Origin: Panopea generosa
Lineage: Eukaryota > Mollusca > Bivalvia > Adapedonta > Hiatellidae
Assembly: GCA_029582155.1 (NCBI GenBank)
Contig: CM055909.1
Span: forward strand, 47,308,412-47,372,411
Direction of reading: 5' to 3'
Length of the DNA stretch: 64,000 bases
The position numbers were made by a program, and so were the translations under genes. The stretch's first letter is position 1; each line of letters begins with the position of its first letter. The notes under the pieces are model-generated. The model made no database searches and was not told the DNA's origin. It saw only the letters and a list, made by a program, of their open reading frames with translations. Below are positions 21,895 through 35,600 of this stretch, piece by piece.

Positions 21895-23000
21895 CAATTT
21901 TCATTTCTATCGTGAATTAAAAGTTGTCAAAACGTCTTCACGTTTTAAAGTATTTTCATAGCATTTCAGTTCCTGTTGTTGTTGTTTTTATTATTATTTA
22001 TATATATTTTTTAATATTTATTATTTCTTTACTTTTTTAAAAATTAATTTTCAATGTTACACTTTGACAACTCGTCTCAATTGTTTATTCCAAATATCAT
22101 TACCACTGCGCATGATAGACGGGCTAATAAGTATCACATGTCTCTTGATAGTAAAACTATCGATGCTTTCTATTCATGGTACAGATAACCCGACTAATTT
22201 AGATTAACTGCTTGTAATACATATTTCATACCGACGAAATAAAGAGAAATCTCGATATTCACCGCCGTGTGCATATATATTGACAAATTAAGCAAAAGTG
22301 CAAAATGGTTTTATTAATCCGTGTTACACATGAGGAAATTAAATCATTAAAACTAGGTTATTAACGTAGGATCAACAGTCTGTCTGATCGAGCGATCAAC
22401 GCTTTCATCCGCTTGATTACTTAACCAGGTATTTATTTTTATTGAACAGTTATGGATAAGAATAATATGAATATAACTTTAAACAAATAATTCCCCAACT
22501 GCCATTACAAATGATTTCAATTGAACTATCAATTTCGACCATGATGGATTTTTTTAAATGTATTTGTTTAAACAAAAATAATGATATCATTACCAACGAT
22601 CCACACGTTTCTTTCTTCCAATTAGTGTATGGTGTCTGCAAATTAGGTCGTCTTCTAATTATTCCGATTTTCAATAACGGGGGAATCGTCGTTAGATATT
22701 TTAACAATAAACACGTCAGACTTAATGTAGCCACACATAGCCGTGGCAGAGTATCTAACCCACGACCACCCGATTTTGAATTTTATGCTCTACTTATGGG
22801 CCATGCACTCCATTGTGAGTACTAGTACACACACATGTATATATATATATATGAGTGTGATTAAGTAAATTAAGTCCATATTTTCACTTAAATATTTCTA
22901 CAATATCAATAAATAGTACTTTGATAGTTGCAAGTAACAAGGAAAACGTTTTAAATATTATTGTTTCATTGTTTTCATTTTAAGACTAAACAGTTATTGC
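21895..23000. other. intergenic, upstream of the PAN-sushi gene
   Basis: This presumed promoter side shows no confident TATA box. A possible degenerate SINE remnant (minus strand, with GGTCGTGGGTTAGATAC) lies at about 22715-22800. The overlapping frames at 22450-22825 show no family signature. Confidence 0.4.
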
Positions 23001-23316
23001 TTTCACATCACAAGAGTTGTCAGAAAACAACAAAGCTCGCCTCTGGGTGTCTAAGTCCAAAAAGGGTCATATCTGTGCCAAAATGCAATCCAGAGTTATG
23101 GTTCTTGTCTGTGTGTGTTCAATTGATGATGGTGAACACACATGCGAAGTTTCATTCACATCCAATGAGTGGTTGCATAGATATCTTAAACTTAAACGCA
23201 AAAGTTTAACCTGGGTGTCTACAGACGACGACGACGACGCTGGGGACACGGCAATAGCTCTCCTTGAATTTCGTCCCGGCGAGCTAAAAATAAGAAGATA
23301 TTGTGAAGAAGGATAA
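23000..23316 (+). repeat. dispersed repeat, 3'-end-like fragment
   Basis: Landmarks are AAGTCCAAAAAGGGTCATA, CCAGAGTTATGGTTCTTG, a GACGACGACGACGACG run followed by CTGGGGACACGG, and CAATAGCTCTCCTTGAATTT. This combination is familiar from high-copy repeats in bivalve genomes. A 99-residue frame across it is not a gene. Confidence 0.6.
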
Positions 23317-25084
23317 TACCGGAATCAAGTTCTCTATTTTTATCAATGCATGATAACGTTTCTAATTCAGTTTTAAGTAATGGTATTCGTAAATAACACA
23401 ATTATGATTACCAATAGGAATTTTATTGTCTCCCTTGAACTTCTGCATTTATTCTTTTTACCAAACTTATTTCTATCAGTAAAACACTTGCTCAACCATC
23501 CTCGTTGGTATTTTTTGAGAACAGAGCAATTAAAAAATGAGAGAATCGGAAGAAAATGTTAGATAAACATGACGTCCCAGAGAAAATAAATCTTGGAAGC
23601 CACCAAACCAGTGTTGTATCTCAATGCGCCATATCGTCTTACTACCACAATGTGGCAATAACTCCGTAATCCTTCGGTGTAAGTGTGTGTTAATATTAAC
23701 AACTATATATATATTGGTTTAAACATATTTTACTTGTTATATTTTTTTACAGCGTGAATATTATATACAATATCAGAAAAGGATTGTAACGAAAGACTAG
23801 CTTATGTAGTTCATTTCCTCCATAACAACAATATTGCGACATTGCGAAGTTTGCTACGTCAATATTTTTTTTTTTTGGATTTTATAAGTGTTAGATAAAA
23901 CAACAGAGATTTACATTTTCATTGCAGCATGCATACTCTTAAATACGTATAACATTAAAAGTTCTCATAATTCTGGGAGCTAATCTAAAACTAATTCAAA
24001 TGGCTGCTGTATATATCATAATTAAATGTAGTAGAATACATCCAATTAGCGTAGATATGTCTGCCGTGTATGTATTTCAATCAGTCTTTTAAATATCATA
24101 TTGAACAATTTATTATCTTATTCTGAGCGTGTAAGTCAAAACAAATAGTGAGAATCAGTGTCATAGTGTAATTCAAATGTAGATTGTGTAGCTTTAAATA
24201 AACGTGTTTTTGTATCTTTATTACTCTCCTCCTAAACACCTTACACAGTGAACAGACCTCACATTAGTTATCGCCCAATTACATGTATCTATGCTTTAAC
24301 GAATGCAAAAGTGGACACAGTTGTAAAGCCACGCTGTTGCAATATATCATTTTAAGTACCGTTTCCCATTTTTCGCTGAAAGGGCCACTCATGTTCGGGA
24401 GGTACCATTTTCCATCATATTTAGGGGACTTTTTATAACTCGGAGTTTCGCATGCTTAAACTGAGAAACTCGGGCTATTGAAAATGGTTTCAGCGTATTC
24501 GTTTATATTTGCAATGATGAAACTGGCGGTCGAATCGAGACATCCTGTCTCTCTGGCTGCGAGGCTCATTTCCGTTTGCCTTTTGAAAATTTAAAAAGAA
24601 GCGACAAAGTAATGCGGATGATTGATTTGGAGGGATTTCGTGTGTTAGTCTTGTTTAGTTATTGATTTCAAAGAAATTTTGCAGGAGCTTCAAGTCGTAA
24701 ACAGTTTTTAGATAACGTGCTTTCCGGTTCAATTGTCAGTCTCTACGCTTTGAAATGCCTATATCTCGAAACCTACCCATTTAAAAAAACTAATCCGCGA
24801 TGGACTATTTCAGTCACAACGCCGAATCCTTTGCCATCAATTTGCAATGATTTACCGACTTGGAAAATAAGTTCAGCAATGTTTGTTTTGTTTTTGTAAA
24901 GTGCGTATGAATACATCGATTTGGTGAATAGGGGGTATATTACACTTGCTTAATATCATGGGGTCATGGGTTTATTACACTTCTATGTTGGCAGTTGTGT
25001 AATAATGCCTGCATAACAGTTGTGTTTTCATGTACACTTGACCGTATAGGAAATAAGTGCAAATGTTAAAGCCAAGAATACTCC
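23317..25084. other. intergenic, no recognised feature
   Basis: AT-rich. Region 24360-24900 is somewhat less AT-rich but has no convincing exon. The 60-residue frame at 24717-24899 is unsupported. Confidence 0.4.
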
Positions 25085-25306
25085 AATATTACACCAGGAG
25101 TGGTATTTACCAACCATTCTCAAAAATATTTTTAATTGAAAAACACAATACTAGACCACTTTTTGAGGACAAAATTTGCAAGCATGCAATTACACCTAAT
25201 ATACAGTCAAATAAACTCCCATAGTTATTATGGAAAACAAGATATCTGAGGTTAACATTTTGATTTTCAAGCGCAAGTCAGGATGATTTGTGAATACGGT
25301 CCCTGA
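25085..25306. mobile_element. MITE-like element with terminal inverted repeats (diverged copy)
   Basis: The left end has CCAGGAGTGGTATTTACCAA and the right end GTGAATACGGTCCCTG. These are the degenerate inverted-repeat pair seen in the better-preserved copy at 60052-60312. The interior shares AAAACAC, GCAAGCAT and TTTTCAAGC-like words. Confidence 0.6.
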
Positions 25307-25974
25307 TTTCCATTTAGAATGAAACATGTATGAATGTGATGGATGTCACAGTGGTATACTCAGTCTAGATTGACGATATTCGAAATTGTTGCGTTTATAG
25401 CACACTGCCACTCATCTGTGTGACATTTTTTTATCCATAAACGGAATGAAAAGATAATCGATTTTGTTAGTGTACTTAATTTTCTATGTATCAAATGGAT
25501 GCATTTATAACGACAAAAGATGATTATTTTCACTAAAATCACATTTTACCACTTTTGTTACGTTAGCACGTGTTAATATTTCATCCGCTGATGTAACATA
25601 ATAAATACGTTTTTTGTAATAAAGTAAACAGCATATTACGCTGTTGAAATAATCTCATTAGAACAGATAAAGCCTTAACTACACTAACATTGCAACCGAT
25701 AATGGAGTACTCCAAGATCAATCGATGATATGACGTTGGTATATATGCCCATAACAAAGTATTTTATAGATCAACTTAAAGCCCTCACTGCCATATAAAA
25801 AGTATTGTTTTTATCATAATGTTGCATACAACTAGATTATGGTTTATACATTTAATTGGCAAAAAAGATTATTTCCAAAAAGTGTTTGTGATATGTAGAT
25901 TGAAAAAAAGTTTTAACTCCAACGGCCAAAAATTTAAAATTCAATGGAGTTGCACTCTGTACAAATGAATCTGT

Positions 25975-26815
25975 GTTAATTCACCATAAGCAGATGGCTT
26001 ATCGTAGCGTTGTAATTCACCATCAGCAGATGGCCTAGCGTAGCGTTGTCATTCACCATCAGCAGATGGCCTAGCGTAGAGTTGTAATTCACCATCAGCA
26101 GATAGCCTGGTGTAGCGTTGTAATTCACCATCAGCAGATGGCCTAGCGTAGCGTTGTAATTCACCATCAACAGATGGCCTAGCGTAGCGTTGTCATTCAC
26201 CATCAGCAGATGGCCTAGCGTAGAGTTGTAATTCACCATCAGCAGATAGCCTGGTGTAGCGTTGTAATTCACCATCAGCAGATGGCCTGGTGTAGCGTTT
26301 TAATTCACCATCAGCAGATGGCCTGGTGTAGAGTTGTAATTCAATATCTGCAGATGACCTAGTTTAGCGTTGTAATCCACCATCAGCAGATAATAGCCTG
26401 GTGTAGCGTTGTAATTCACCATCAGCAGATGGCCTGGTGTAGCGTTTTAATTCACCATCAGCAGATGGCCTGGTGTAGCGTTGTCATTCACCATCAGCAG
26501 ATGGCTTAGTGTAGCGTTGTAATCCACCATCAGCAGATCGCCTAGCGTAGCGTTGTAATCCGCCATCAGCAGATGGCCTAGCGTAGCGTTGTAATCCACC
26601 ATCAGCAGATGGCCTATCGTAGCGTTGTCATTCACTATCAGCAGATAGCCTAGTGTAGCGTTGTAATTCACCATCAGCAGATAGCCTGGTGTAGCGTTGT
26701 AATTTACTATCAGCAGATAGCCTATTGTAGCGTTGTAATTCACTATCAGCAGATAGCCTAGTGTAGCGTTGTAATTCACCATCAGCAGATAGCCTGGTGT
26801 AGCGTTGAAATTTGA
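25975..26815 (+). repeat. 36-bp minisatellite, about 23 copies
   Basis: The unit comprises GTTGTAATTCACCATCAGCA and GATGGCCTAGCGTAGC. Blocks of units recur as higher-order copies: the segment near 26010-26110 is repeated near 26155-26255. The minus strand reads as an artificial 12-residue repeat (NATLGHLLM). Confidence 0.95.
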
Positions 26816-27533
26816 TAGTTTCCTCTTACAAGTATTTACAACCCTGACCGTAAAAGTTGTGGCTTTAACTGATGACTGTATCTCCGCGAAATATATATAT
26901 ATATGGATATATATATATGCGACCAATCAGACATAAATGTAGTGACCGGACTATGGCGAACGCGTCTAGTTACACTGCAAACTAATGATTCAAGACTATA
27001 AAATCAACCAACCTAACAGAATTGGTGTCAAATATGACTTATATCCAATGCTTTTACATGCAACACATCTGGACTGTTACATGTAAGACAATCTACATAC
27101 GTCATGAACTGACAATTTATATATATTATGTAGGAATCCGTTAAGGAGTCATATTACCTCACACGCTATATAAAGGACAAACGTAGAAACCCGTTGGATC
27201 AAGAAGATACAGTATACTCGTTCATGTGTGTGTATATTACATGTGGGGCATTTATGATTTAATGTATTGTTGCTTGTTAATGTTTGTATTCAAATATAAA
27301 ATCCTAAGTTTTATTGTAAAACCCATGTGAAACGGACAGAGATTAGCTTCTGTCTTCGTGAATAACCTTATGGCAGAGATGAATAACATTGATGTTGGTA
27401 TGAATGTCGACAACTGCAAATTATCGATATCGCTGACGTTTTAATAGTTCAAAAGGAGGAGGAGCATTTGCAAACAATGTTTGCTTCTTTATGCAACTGG
27501 TGTAAACTATTAATCTCTCTCTCTCTCTCTCTC

Positions 27534-27572
<39 letters not shown>

Positions 27573-28428
27573 AATGATTGATTGGCCGCTTCAATGTCCT
27601 CTTTTGAATGTATATGGTTAATGATAATAATGTTATCCACCCCATAGCATTCGTCCATAGTTAAGTGATATACCGTTACCATACACTCTTACTACCTTGA
27701 CTGAATTCCTGATATATATAAAGAAAAGAACTAATTTATGTTGACAGAAACTACAGTAAATGGAGTTATTTAGCGACATGAGATAACTGTGATATTTGCT
27801 TATTTCTTTAAAAGTCTCGATTATTTCCCATTAGCTACAACGCTAGATATACTATGTAAGCAACGGTAAACGGTAAAGAGGTTATACTAGAAGTCAGATA
27901 TATGATCATGCGCAACAGGTACTACTTTTTATTCCTCGATTTTAATACGTTTCATGTATTTTATATATGCATACTGAACAAAATCAAACAATTAAGGAAG
28001 TATGTCATTTGTTAAATATGTTGCATAAAATAAACCAATCGTTATAATAATATCAATCAAATTTAAAAGTTGTATGAATATTCAATAAAGCCCAGCTTGT
28101 GTTATAACTAGTTTTTAAATTAAGTTGTATGGATAGAAGAATCAAATAAGCTCTATATATTCCGTCATACATGGGGAGTTATTGCAGCCCAACATCCCCG
28201 GACCGATTTATGGATTTGTAAATCTGCTCCCAGTAAAAAAAACACTATACATCACCAAACTAAAACTGTTATACGTGTATAGTAACAGCTTCGTAATAAC
28301 GTATCATTACCATCACAATAGCTCCGCCAATGTATAAATTGTGTTGTTATGCCTTAAATAAAGAGTATCAAGTTTGGTTGAGAATGAACAAAATGGATTG
28401 ACAAAAATATAGAAGTACGACTGATCAT
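26816..28428. other. intergenic, microsatellites only
   Basis: Contains the AT-rich palindromic stretch at 26888-26919 and the (TC)n/(GATT)n run at 27512-27578. Otherwise no gene signal. Confidence 0.4.
27512..27578 (+). repeat. (TC)n followed by (GATT)n microsatellite
   Basis: About 11 TC units adjoin about 11 imperfect GATT units. Confidence 0.95.
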
Positions 28429-29130
28429 ATGTCATCGTTAACTAACATATTAATTGATTGCAGATGGAAAAAGAAAGTCTCCACATTTACAACATGTATC
28501 GATTCAAAAAAAAGCTTACAATACTGTTATAGTTTTACTATCGAACTATACAATATAGGAGTGAATGGTAAAATGTATAAAATATACTTCTGTGTCATCG
28601 TGTGTTTGTATAAATGGTTAAAACACTGATTGGTATGACGTAAAAAACTGGTCTAAGACAAGGCGAAAACAAATTTTAGATTTACCTGAGGAGAAATTGA
28701 GATCCTTATGAATTTTTAAATTATAATATCACTACCTCCTTTGTTTCTAACTTAGCCAATAGAGCATTGGGTGTGTTCACTGCAAAATATAAAGCATTTG
28801 GTGGTATGCCATATAAAGTTTATACACTACTGTTTGAGTCAATGGTATGGTCTATTGTAGCATACGGTGCAGCTTTTTGGGAAACCCAATCTTTCTCATG
28901 TATCGACGCTTTACAGAATAGAGCAATGGGAGCATTTCTTGGAACGACACGTAATGCACCGCCAGCTGCAGTGGCAGGTGATATGACAAGAGAGCCTGTT
29001 GTACAGGACAGTTAACTGTTGTATCTAGTTATTGGATTCGGCTAAATCATATGCCTGTAACAAGATTCATCAAATAAGTATTTACCTATTGTTATAAAAA
29101 AGGCACTCGATGTAAAAATTGGTATTTCAG
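28429..29130 (+). pseudogene. LINE reverse-transcriptase pseudogene, broken frames
   Basis: Three blocks in order resemble a non-LTR polymerase: LTNILIDCRWKKKVSTFTTC with a later ELYNIGVNGKMYKI near 28440-28590; TGLRQGE near 28650, the TGVRQGD-like motif; and ANRALGVFTAKYKAFGGMPY ... SMVWSIVAYGAAFW ... CIDALQNRAMGAFLGT ... AVAGDM near 28755-28995. The frame breaks after AGDM, and the catalytic stretch between blocks is deleted. It is a dead insertion lying just 3' of the METTL27-like gene, on the opposite strand. Its family looks different from that of the fragment at 15-332. Confidence 0.82.
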
Positions 29131-29439
29131 GGTTATAAATATTTTCTCAAGCATTGGTTGTATTATATTAACAAATATAGATAATGTTTTAATGAAGCAT
29201 AAACTGTTTAATAACGTTAAAGCTGCTTTTAATTTTAAGTACAAAACAAATAGTAGCCCGATTCAATTACAAACACTATAACAACTCATTCCATTTCACC
29301 CTTGTTTTTTATTACAAATGTGCCAGCGTATGTAATATGTTATAAATAAACTCGTGTCTCACCACGAAAACAATATTTTCAGCATATTTATTTAACTCCA
29401 GCCTTAACGTGCCGTAAATCATAAGTCCCACTTAATCAA

Positions 29440-29445
29440 TTTATT
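29440..29445 (-). promoter_or_regulatory. candidate polyadenylation signal (AATAAA) of the METTL27-like gene
   Basis: A canonical AATAAA lies about 54 nt past the TAG stop on the minus strand. Position and motif fit, but the sequence is AT-rich so chance occurrence is possible. Confidence 0.5.
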
Positions 29446-29498
29446 AATTCATCACCTAAAAAAATGACACACAATGTAACAATTCAATATAACTTCAG

Positions 29499-29686
29499 CT
29501 ACAACTTTCTATATATGTATATCACACCTTCTTTATTTAGAACATAATTTGGCATCACTTTCTTAAACACCTTCTTCCAAACCCCATCTTTCTCGAGCTG
29601 ATCCATAAGACCTTCCAGTCGACCATTCTTGTAATCTTTTGCTATATGGACAAACTCCTCCCTCATCACATTGCAGACATAGCCAC
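29499..29686 (-). CDS. METTL27: METTL27-like gene, exon 5 (last)
   Basis: The acceptor is TTCTATAG and the exon begins GT, completing the second Gly of KPGGY. It encodes YVCNVMREEFVHIAKDY and the C-terminal lobe ...LEKDGVWKKVFKKVMPNYV, ending KEGVIYIYRKL and TAG at 29501-29499. This corresponds to the last strands of the methyltransferase fold. Confidence 0.85.
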
Positions 29687-32600
29687 CTATAGAATAAAAT
29701 TTAAAAGTATTGATAAGTTTTCAAACATAAACCATGATAAATTGGTGAAAGAGGTGTATTCATAGAAAAGAGAATTGTAAATAGTATATAATAGTATAAT
29801 AGTATTTTGATGATCATAAAATATATATCCGGAGTATTCGTTTATTGACATGCTTTGTACGTATATACTATCAAAATATACATACACGATTTTAATATGA
29901 ATTTGTTGAGTAAACCGACATGTCCTGATATTGTTTTAACCAAAAAGAGGTAACGGGTATGCAACACAAAACTGTGTTCAGAATTTATATTTTTCACAAA
30001 CTATCTTGACAGTTACAAATGTCATGGATAGTGTCTCTATTATACTGTTCATGTATAGCAGAGAAACATAACCAAAAAAGTCGAATATATAAATGTTATA
30101 AAAGAGTATGTAAAACCGTACTCATAAATTTGGTGTCCTTAAACAACTTATTATATTGTTCATATTATTGTATGTCTATGTCGTAATTAAATTAATTTGA
30201 ATTTGTAAATGGCCATAGGCAATTATTTGCTGATATGCCAATAAACTTGTATATATTGTATTTTGTATGTATGTACGACACATATTGAAATGAATGCATG
30301 GCACCCGTTTTTGTATTTGGTAAACTAATAGCGTTAATGTATAGCAGGTAAATATAAACGAATATACGCGCTTATGTGACACGACTTGAAATGAAAGCTA
30401 ACACCTTTCATACACGGCATGTTTTAAAAGAAATTTGGCACTTGATATAAGCTTTTACGTGCTTTTGATTATATACGCTGTCATTATTTACCTGGTTTCA
30501 CGAGTCGTGCCATCTCTTTAATCGCTACTGTCGGTATATGAGAATCACTGAATGCACCAGCAACTACTAGACAATCATAGCTTCCTGCAGTAAATGATAC
30601 CAAACGTAATATCTAATAAATTATGATATATAATTGTATTGTATCCAATGTTATCGAATAACTAAGACCTGATGAACATAGTTTCTATCATTATACGCCA
30701 AGTACTGCAAAACATGTTAACATTTTCGGTATTCACAAAGGACATCATTCCGACGAGTACGAAACGTAGAACAAAATGAAGCCAAAACATTAACATCATT
30801 AATAATAACGTGGTTAATGACATCATATTGCTTTCCAATAAATAAGATGTTTTCTATTTCAGTCAAATTAAGATTAAAGTGATTTCTCCAAATAAAAACA
30901 ATTTACTATGTAAGGCGTTTTTATTAGGGATGTCAAGTTTACATAATCAAAATTGTGTGGCTTCAGTCGTGTATTATCTAACTATTTTAGTGTTTTCGAA
31001 TAAGTGGTCTTGATAAAGACCAAGAGGTCAAAGATTTGATAAATGTATCTGAGTGTTTTATGGTAATTTAATACCTAAAATAGTAAGAACACTTACAACT
31101 ATTCTTTTTAACATTTTATTAATACATTTTCGTATACAATCGTGATTAATCCACGTTAACTAGTCTTTTTATTTATAAAATATGCACTTTTTAAAAAAAA
31201 ATACTAAAACGTTTTGAATCTAAAAATCTTTATGTATATACTTCAAAGATGATATAAATGTTGATTCATTTGAACTGTGGCAATTCAACATAAACCATGT
31301 TTTTGTGTGTGTCAATCTGTTTCTACTGTAAATGTGAGTATACACTGTAAACGTAAATGTAAGTATACACAATAAAAGCAGAAAACGACAGCATACGTGT
31401 ATAAATGCACATCTCATACAGATATTACAACACGGAAGTTTTTGCTGCAATGGAAAATTTCAAACGGAATATAATTACTAGCAGTACCTGCAGCAATTGG
31501 AAGTTCCGTATCAGTAATGTATTCATGAAAAAAATTCTTGTACACATTTTTCTTTTTACATGCATCGAGCATGCCTTGTGAAGCATCCAATGCGTCCATT
31601 TCTCTGAATCCCAAGTTGTGTAACTAGAATATAAATTATTATCCTAACATATTATAAAACTGAAATTGTAAGAGATTCGCATACAAAAGGCATGACGTAA
31701 AAGTATCTCATAAAAAGGCCTTAATGTTATATTTAAGCAAGTAATAATGATATAGAGAAGGGGCTTGGAGTTCACAATGATTTTTAATGTTAGAGAGTAT
31801 CTATAATGTATATATCTAAACACCATTTTTTATATTTGCTAATTTCTAGTGAAATTGTAAGCCCACTATCGATTTTTGTTCTTTATTCTGTAGTTAATAA
31901 AAAAGTTTGCATACTTGTCATTCATAGAGAGACCCAAATGATAGTAAATCTTACATTTTGTTGTTTATCAACCTCTGCACTATCAAAATATGATGAGAAA
32001 AAATAGGGGTCATGAGTCATGTAAGAGAGTTTTTTTCTGTTTACAGGGTAAACTGTTGACAAAGTGAAAGTAGACTTGCGAAATCATGTATTCATACCCC
32101 GATTTCCAAGCATCATTTTTTCTTTATTCACATTTCAAACATTTCAAAAATGCTTCTAAAATGTTCAATATACAATAATAATGCTATTCAAATAAAAAGA
32201 AAAGAATTAAAATAAAGAAAATTTATTTTTAAGAAGAAGAAACAATCAGTATTTGTTACCGCGCCATTAAACGGAGGCATGTCCTGTTACAATGGTGGTA
32301 CTATGCTTGATTCATTTTAAATGATGGTTTCATTCTTATCTGCATTCTCAGGCTTAACATTTATTTTATTTTTATGTAACAGCGTTTTATAACACAAATT
32401 TGTTCAATATTATTAAAATATTCCAAATCACTAAGAAATAAAAGGTCACAAACTCTGCAGCGGAAAATGTATCGTTTCCGGTTAGAATTTCCTCATTTAG
32501 TGACAGATATATGAAAATGGTTCTTATATGATTTTCACGAACACCATACGGCAGGATAGCGCTTCCGATATGATTGTTTTTATATTTACCTGTCAGTGAA

Positions 32601-35600
32601 AGATAAATGCAAATGGTTCATAAATTAGTTTACATGTAAAACGTACAAAAGCGATAAGAAATTAATACATATTGCTCTCACATAATAAAATGATTAAACA
32701 TGCATAACATATTAAAGGTATTTTTATTGATTCAGTTGCCTATCGCCAAAGAAATGCTTCTCATATATTATATGTTCATGGAGCACGTTATCTAGTGGTA
32801 GAGCATCGAACCCAGAATCGATATTCAACCACGGCTCTTAAGCAATACATTTTTTCCACATCATGCTTAGTACTGGTTCCGTACAGGAAGTCTTCAAGCG
32901 TGATTTGTCTAAGTTGTAAGAACTTGTTTCACAATCGAAGTAAAGGTTTAAACATATAATTATTTATTGCATATGATACACATAATATATTCAATATCGT
33001 ATCTACATGTATATTAAATGTTTGCAATATACAAAAAAAATCGTTATTGATAATTGACATTTAGTTCGTGTAATTTCTAGGAAACATTTCATAAAGTTCG
33101 TTCTCATGTTAAATGTTTTACATCTCACTTACCTGTTCTCCCACAAGACCAGTTCCTGCAGCGATATCTATTATCTTCACTGCATCTCTGTTTGTTAGAA
33201 AAATGTTTCCTATCTCCTTGGCAATCTCCGCCCATCCTGTATACGCACCGTCCCCGTTCAGATTTGCCTGGTAAATAAACACCAAAGCAGTTTAAGTCGT
33301 TTATAAGATTTGATTGTACGGTTAAGTAATATAGCACGAGACCCAGGATCGGAGGACATTCGTAGTGTCCTTGTGGAGGACACAAAGATCATTTACCTCT
33401 CACTACTAAGGGGTTGTAGGTTCGAGTCTCGCTCGCTCCAAACACTTTATGTGAGAAAGTTTGCCAGTTACTTGCGGAAGGGCGGTGGTTCTACTCAGTC
33501 TGAGGTCGTCCTCCACCAGTAAAACTGGATATGCCATACATAACCTGAAATGTGTTGAAAATGGCGTCAAACCCCCATTCAAAAAAAAATTTGTTATACA
33601 TCACATGGACAAATGAATGTGGACATTACAAGGTAAATATAAAGAAAAACAAATACAAGGCCAACACGCATCCGTGCATTCACAATTATTTACCTCTGTT
33701 TCGATGTGAAACAGGACATGGAGTAGTTAATCGAATAAAGGAATATTCTAGATATAAGAAATGTGTTACGCTGTAATGTTTTAGTCTAATTATTTAATAT
33801 GGGTGAATAGGTGAAATAAATACACACAAGTCCATCTTCTAGTTTCTTTCCTTTTATATATAATAAGCGTAATCAACTTTTGACAATTGGAGAACCAATA
33901 TTTATTTATCTATGTTGGTATAACCAGACAAAACGATTAATTAAGTTATTCACAATCAACGTAAATTTAGCACACATGTATAAATTGTTTCTTCGGAAAT
34001 CCGATATCTATAACCATTGTGGAAAACCACTTTTTTAACTTGCTTCTATATGACTTCTCTCTTCCTCTCAAAACTAACTGTCTCGATTTAAAGCCAAACA
34101 TAATATAACATTTATTATGACTAATCAAATTGTCTGATAAAATATTGATTATCTTAAATACCAATCATTGTTATAACAAAAGGTGGTAAATCGAAAACAC
34201 TTGATGTACATATACTAGTTCATTTCGTTGTATGGTGTTAAGCGTCGCTTTCAACATTTTTTCAGTCATATTGCGACTTGAGACAGTATTGTAAGGGCTG
34301 TCACACTGGAGTATCATGCCACAGACACATGGTATGATACCCCACCCAGTCACATTATACTGACACCGGGCCGACCAGACCTAGAACTCTCCTCTAAATG
34401 CTGAGCGTCAAACGAGAAAGCTTATAGTACCATTTTTAAAGTCTTTGGTATGACCCGGCCGGGGACTGAACCCACAACCTTCCGCATGCGAGTTGGAAGC
34501 TCTACCACTAGACCACGCCGCGGCCACTGTACTAGATCAGGAATTATACATTATGCAACAAAGCGACACCTCTCAAAACAAACACTTATACAAATCCGCC
34601 GTCTCTTGTAATTATTTAAAGAATGATATATGTTGTTAAAATGTAACTTGTTTTGACACGAATTAGTCTACGAGACGTTAATCAACAAAAATACATTAAA
34701 ATGCTTTAATGAAAACACCAAAATAAAATGTGTTAACATTCATACAATATGAAAATTGCAAACTTATTATTTAGATATATTTAATCCCTAATCAGTCTTA
34801 AATTGTGTATATTTAGATTCAATCAAAAATACTTTGATTGTTAGTTATTTAACACCATCATGTACAAACCATTTTCAAACATCAAATAAATCAAAGCGCT
34901 AAAAATTATTACACAAAAATATTTTTAATCTGCGAGTGTCAAAGAAAATATATAACAATAAAATGCTGACACAATTTTTACTGAATTATGTGTGGTATAA
35001 CAAATGGACTGTGTTACATATTCATGTAATGACCAAATTTAACGTGAAATTGGTGGTCACTTACTTTATATGTGCTACATGTATACTCAGATAAGCTAAG
35101 GAGGACACTAGTTATGATAAGTACATGGTCATGATATTTTAGTCTGCCCATTTATTGTGACCGATATTATATACGATGTCTTCAAAATAACGTGATAATA
35201 GACTACAAAGATCAGGGTTCTGTGTAAACATATTAGATAATGTCGACATTTCAAACTGGACTTGACCTTTTCAACTTGGTCGATCCCAGCTAACACAGTC
35301 GGTAATGCGTTTGATTTTCAATCCAGGGTTCGCAAGTTCAAGTCCTCCTGGCCTGGTCATCTTTGTGATGATCGGCCATGACCTCTGTTCTACGGTCAAG
35401 AACCTCTCACCTCTGAATAGTTGGGGCAGCAGTAAAGTGATTTGCAGATATACTACCTGACTGGTCGATGACTATGTGTGATAGCTGTCGTTATATAACT
35501 AAGTTACTCTTGTAAATAGGCGTACACCAAAAACAATCAAACAGACCAAAGTAAGTATAACTATGTTCCGTAGGCAAATTTTCACCAAAAGTATTAAACA

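Noticed and set aside
23017..23316. 99-residue frame with an acidic Asp run
   Set aside because: It lies in a dispersed high-copy-type repeat, and the Asp run is a GAC repeat of that element.
25976..26926. Minus-strand repeat proteins (NATLGHLLMVNY)
   Set aside because: Translation of the 36-bp array. There is no domain, and the flanking part reads through a dinucleotide repeat.
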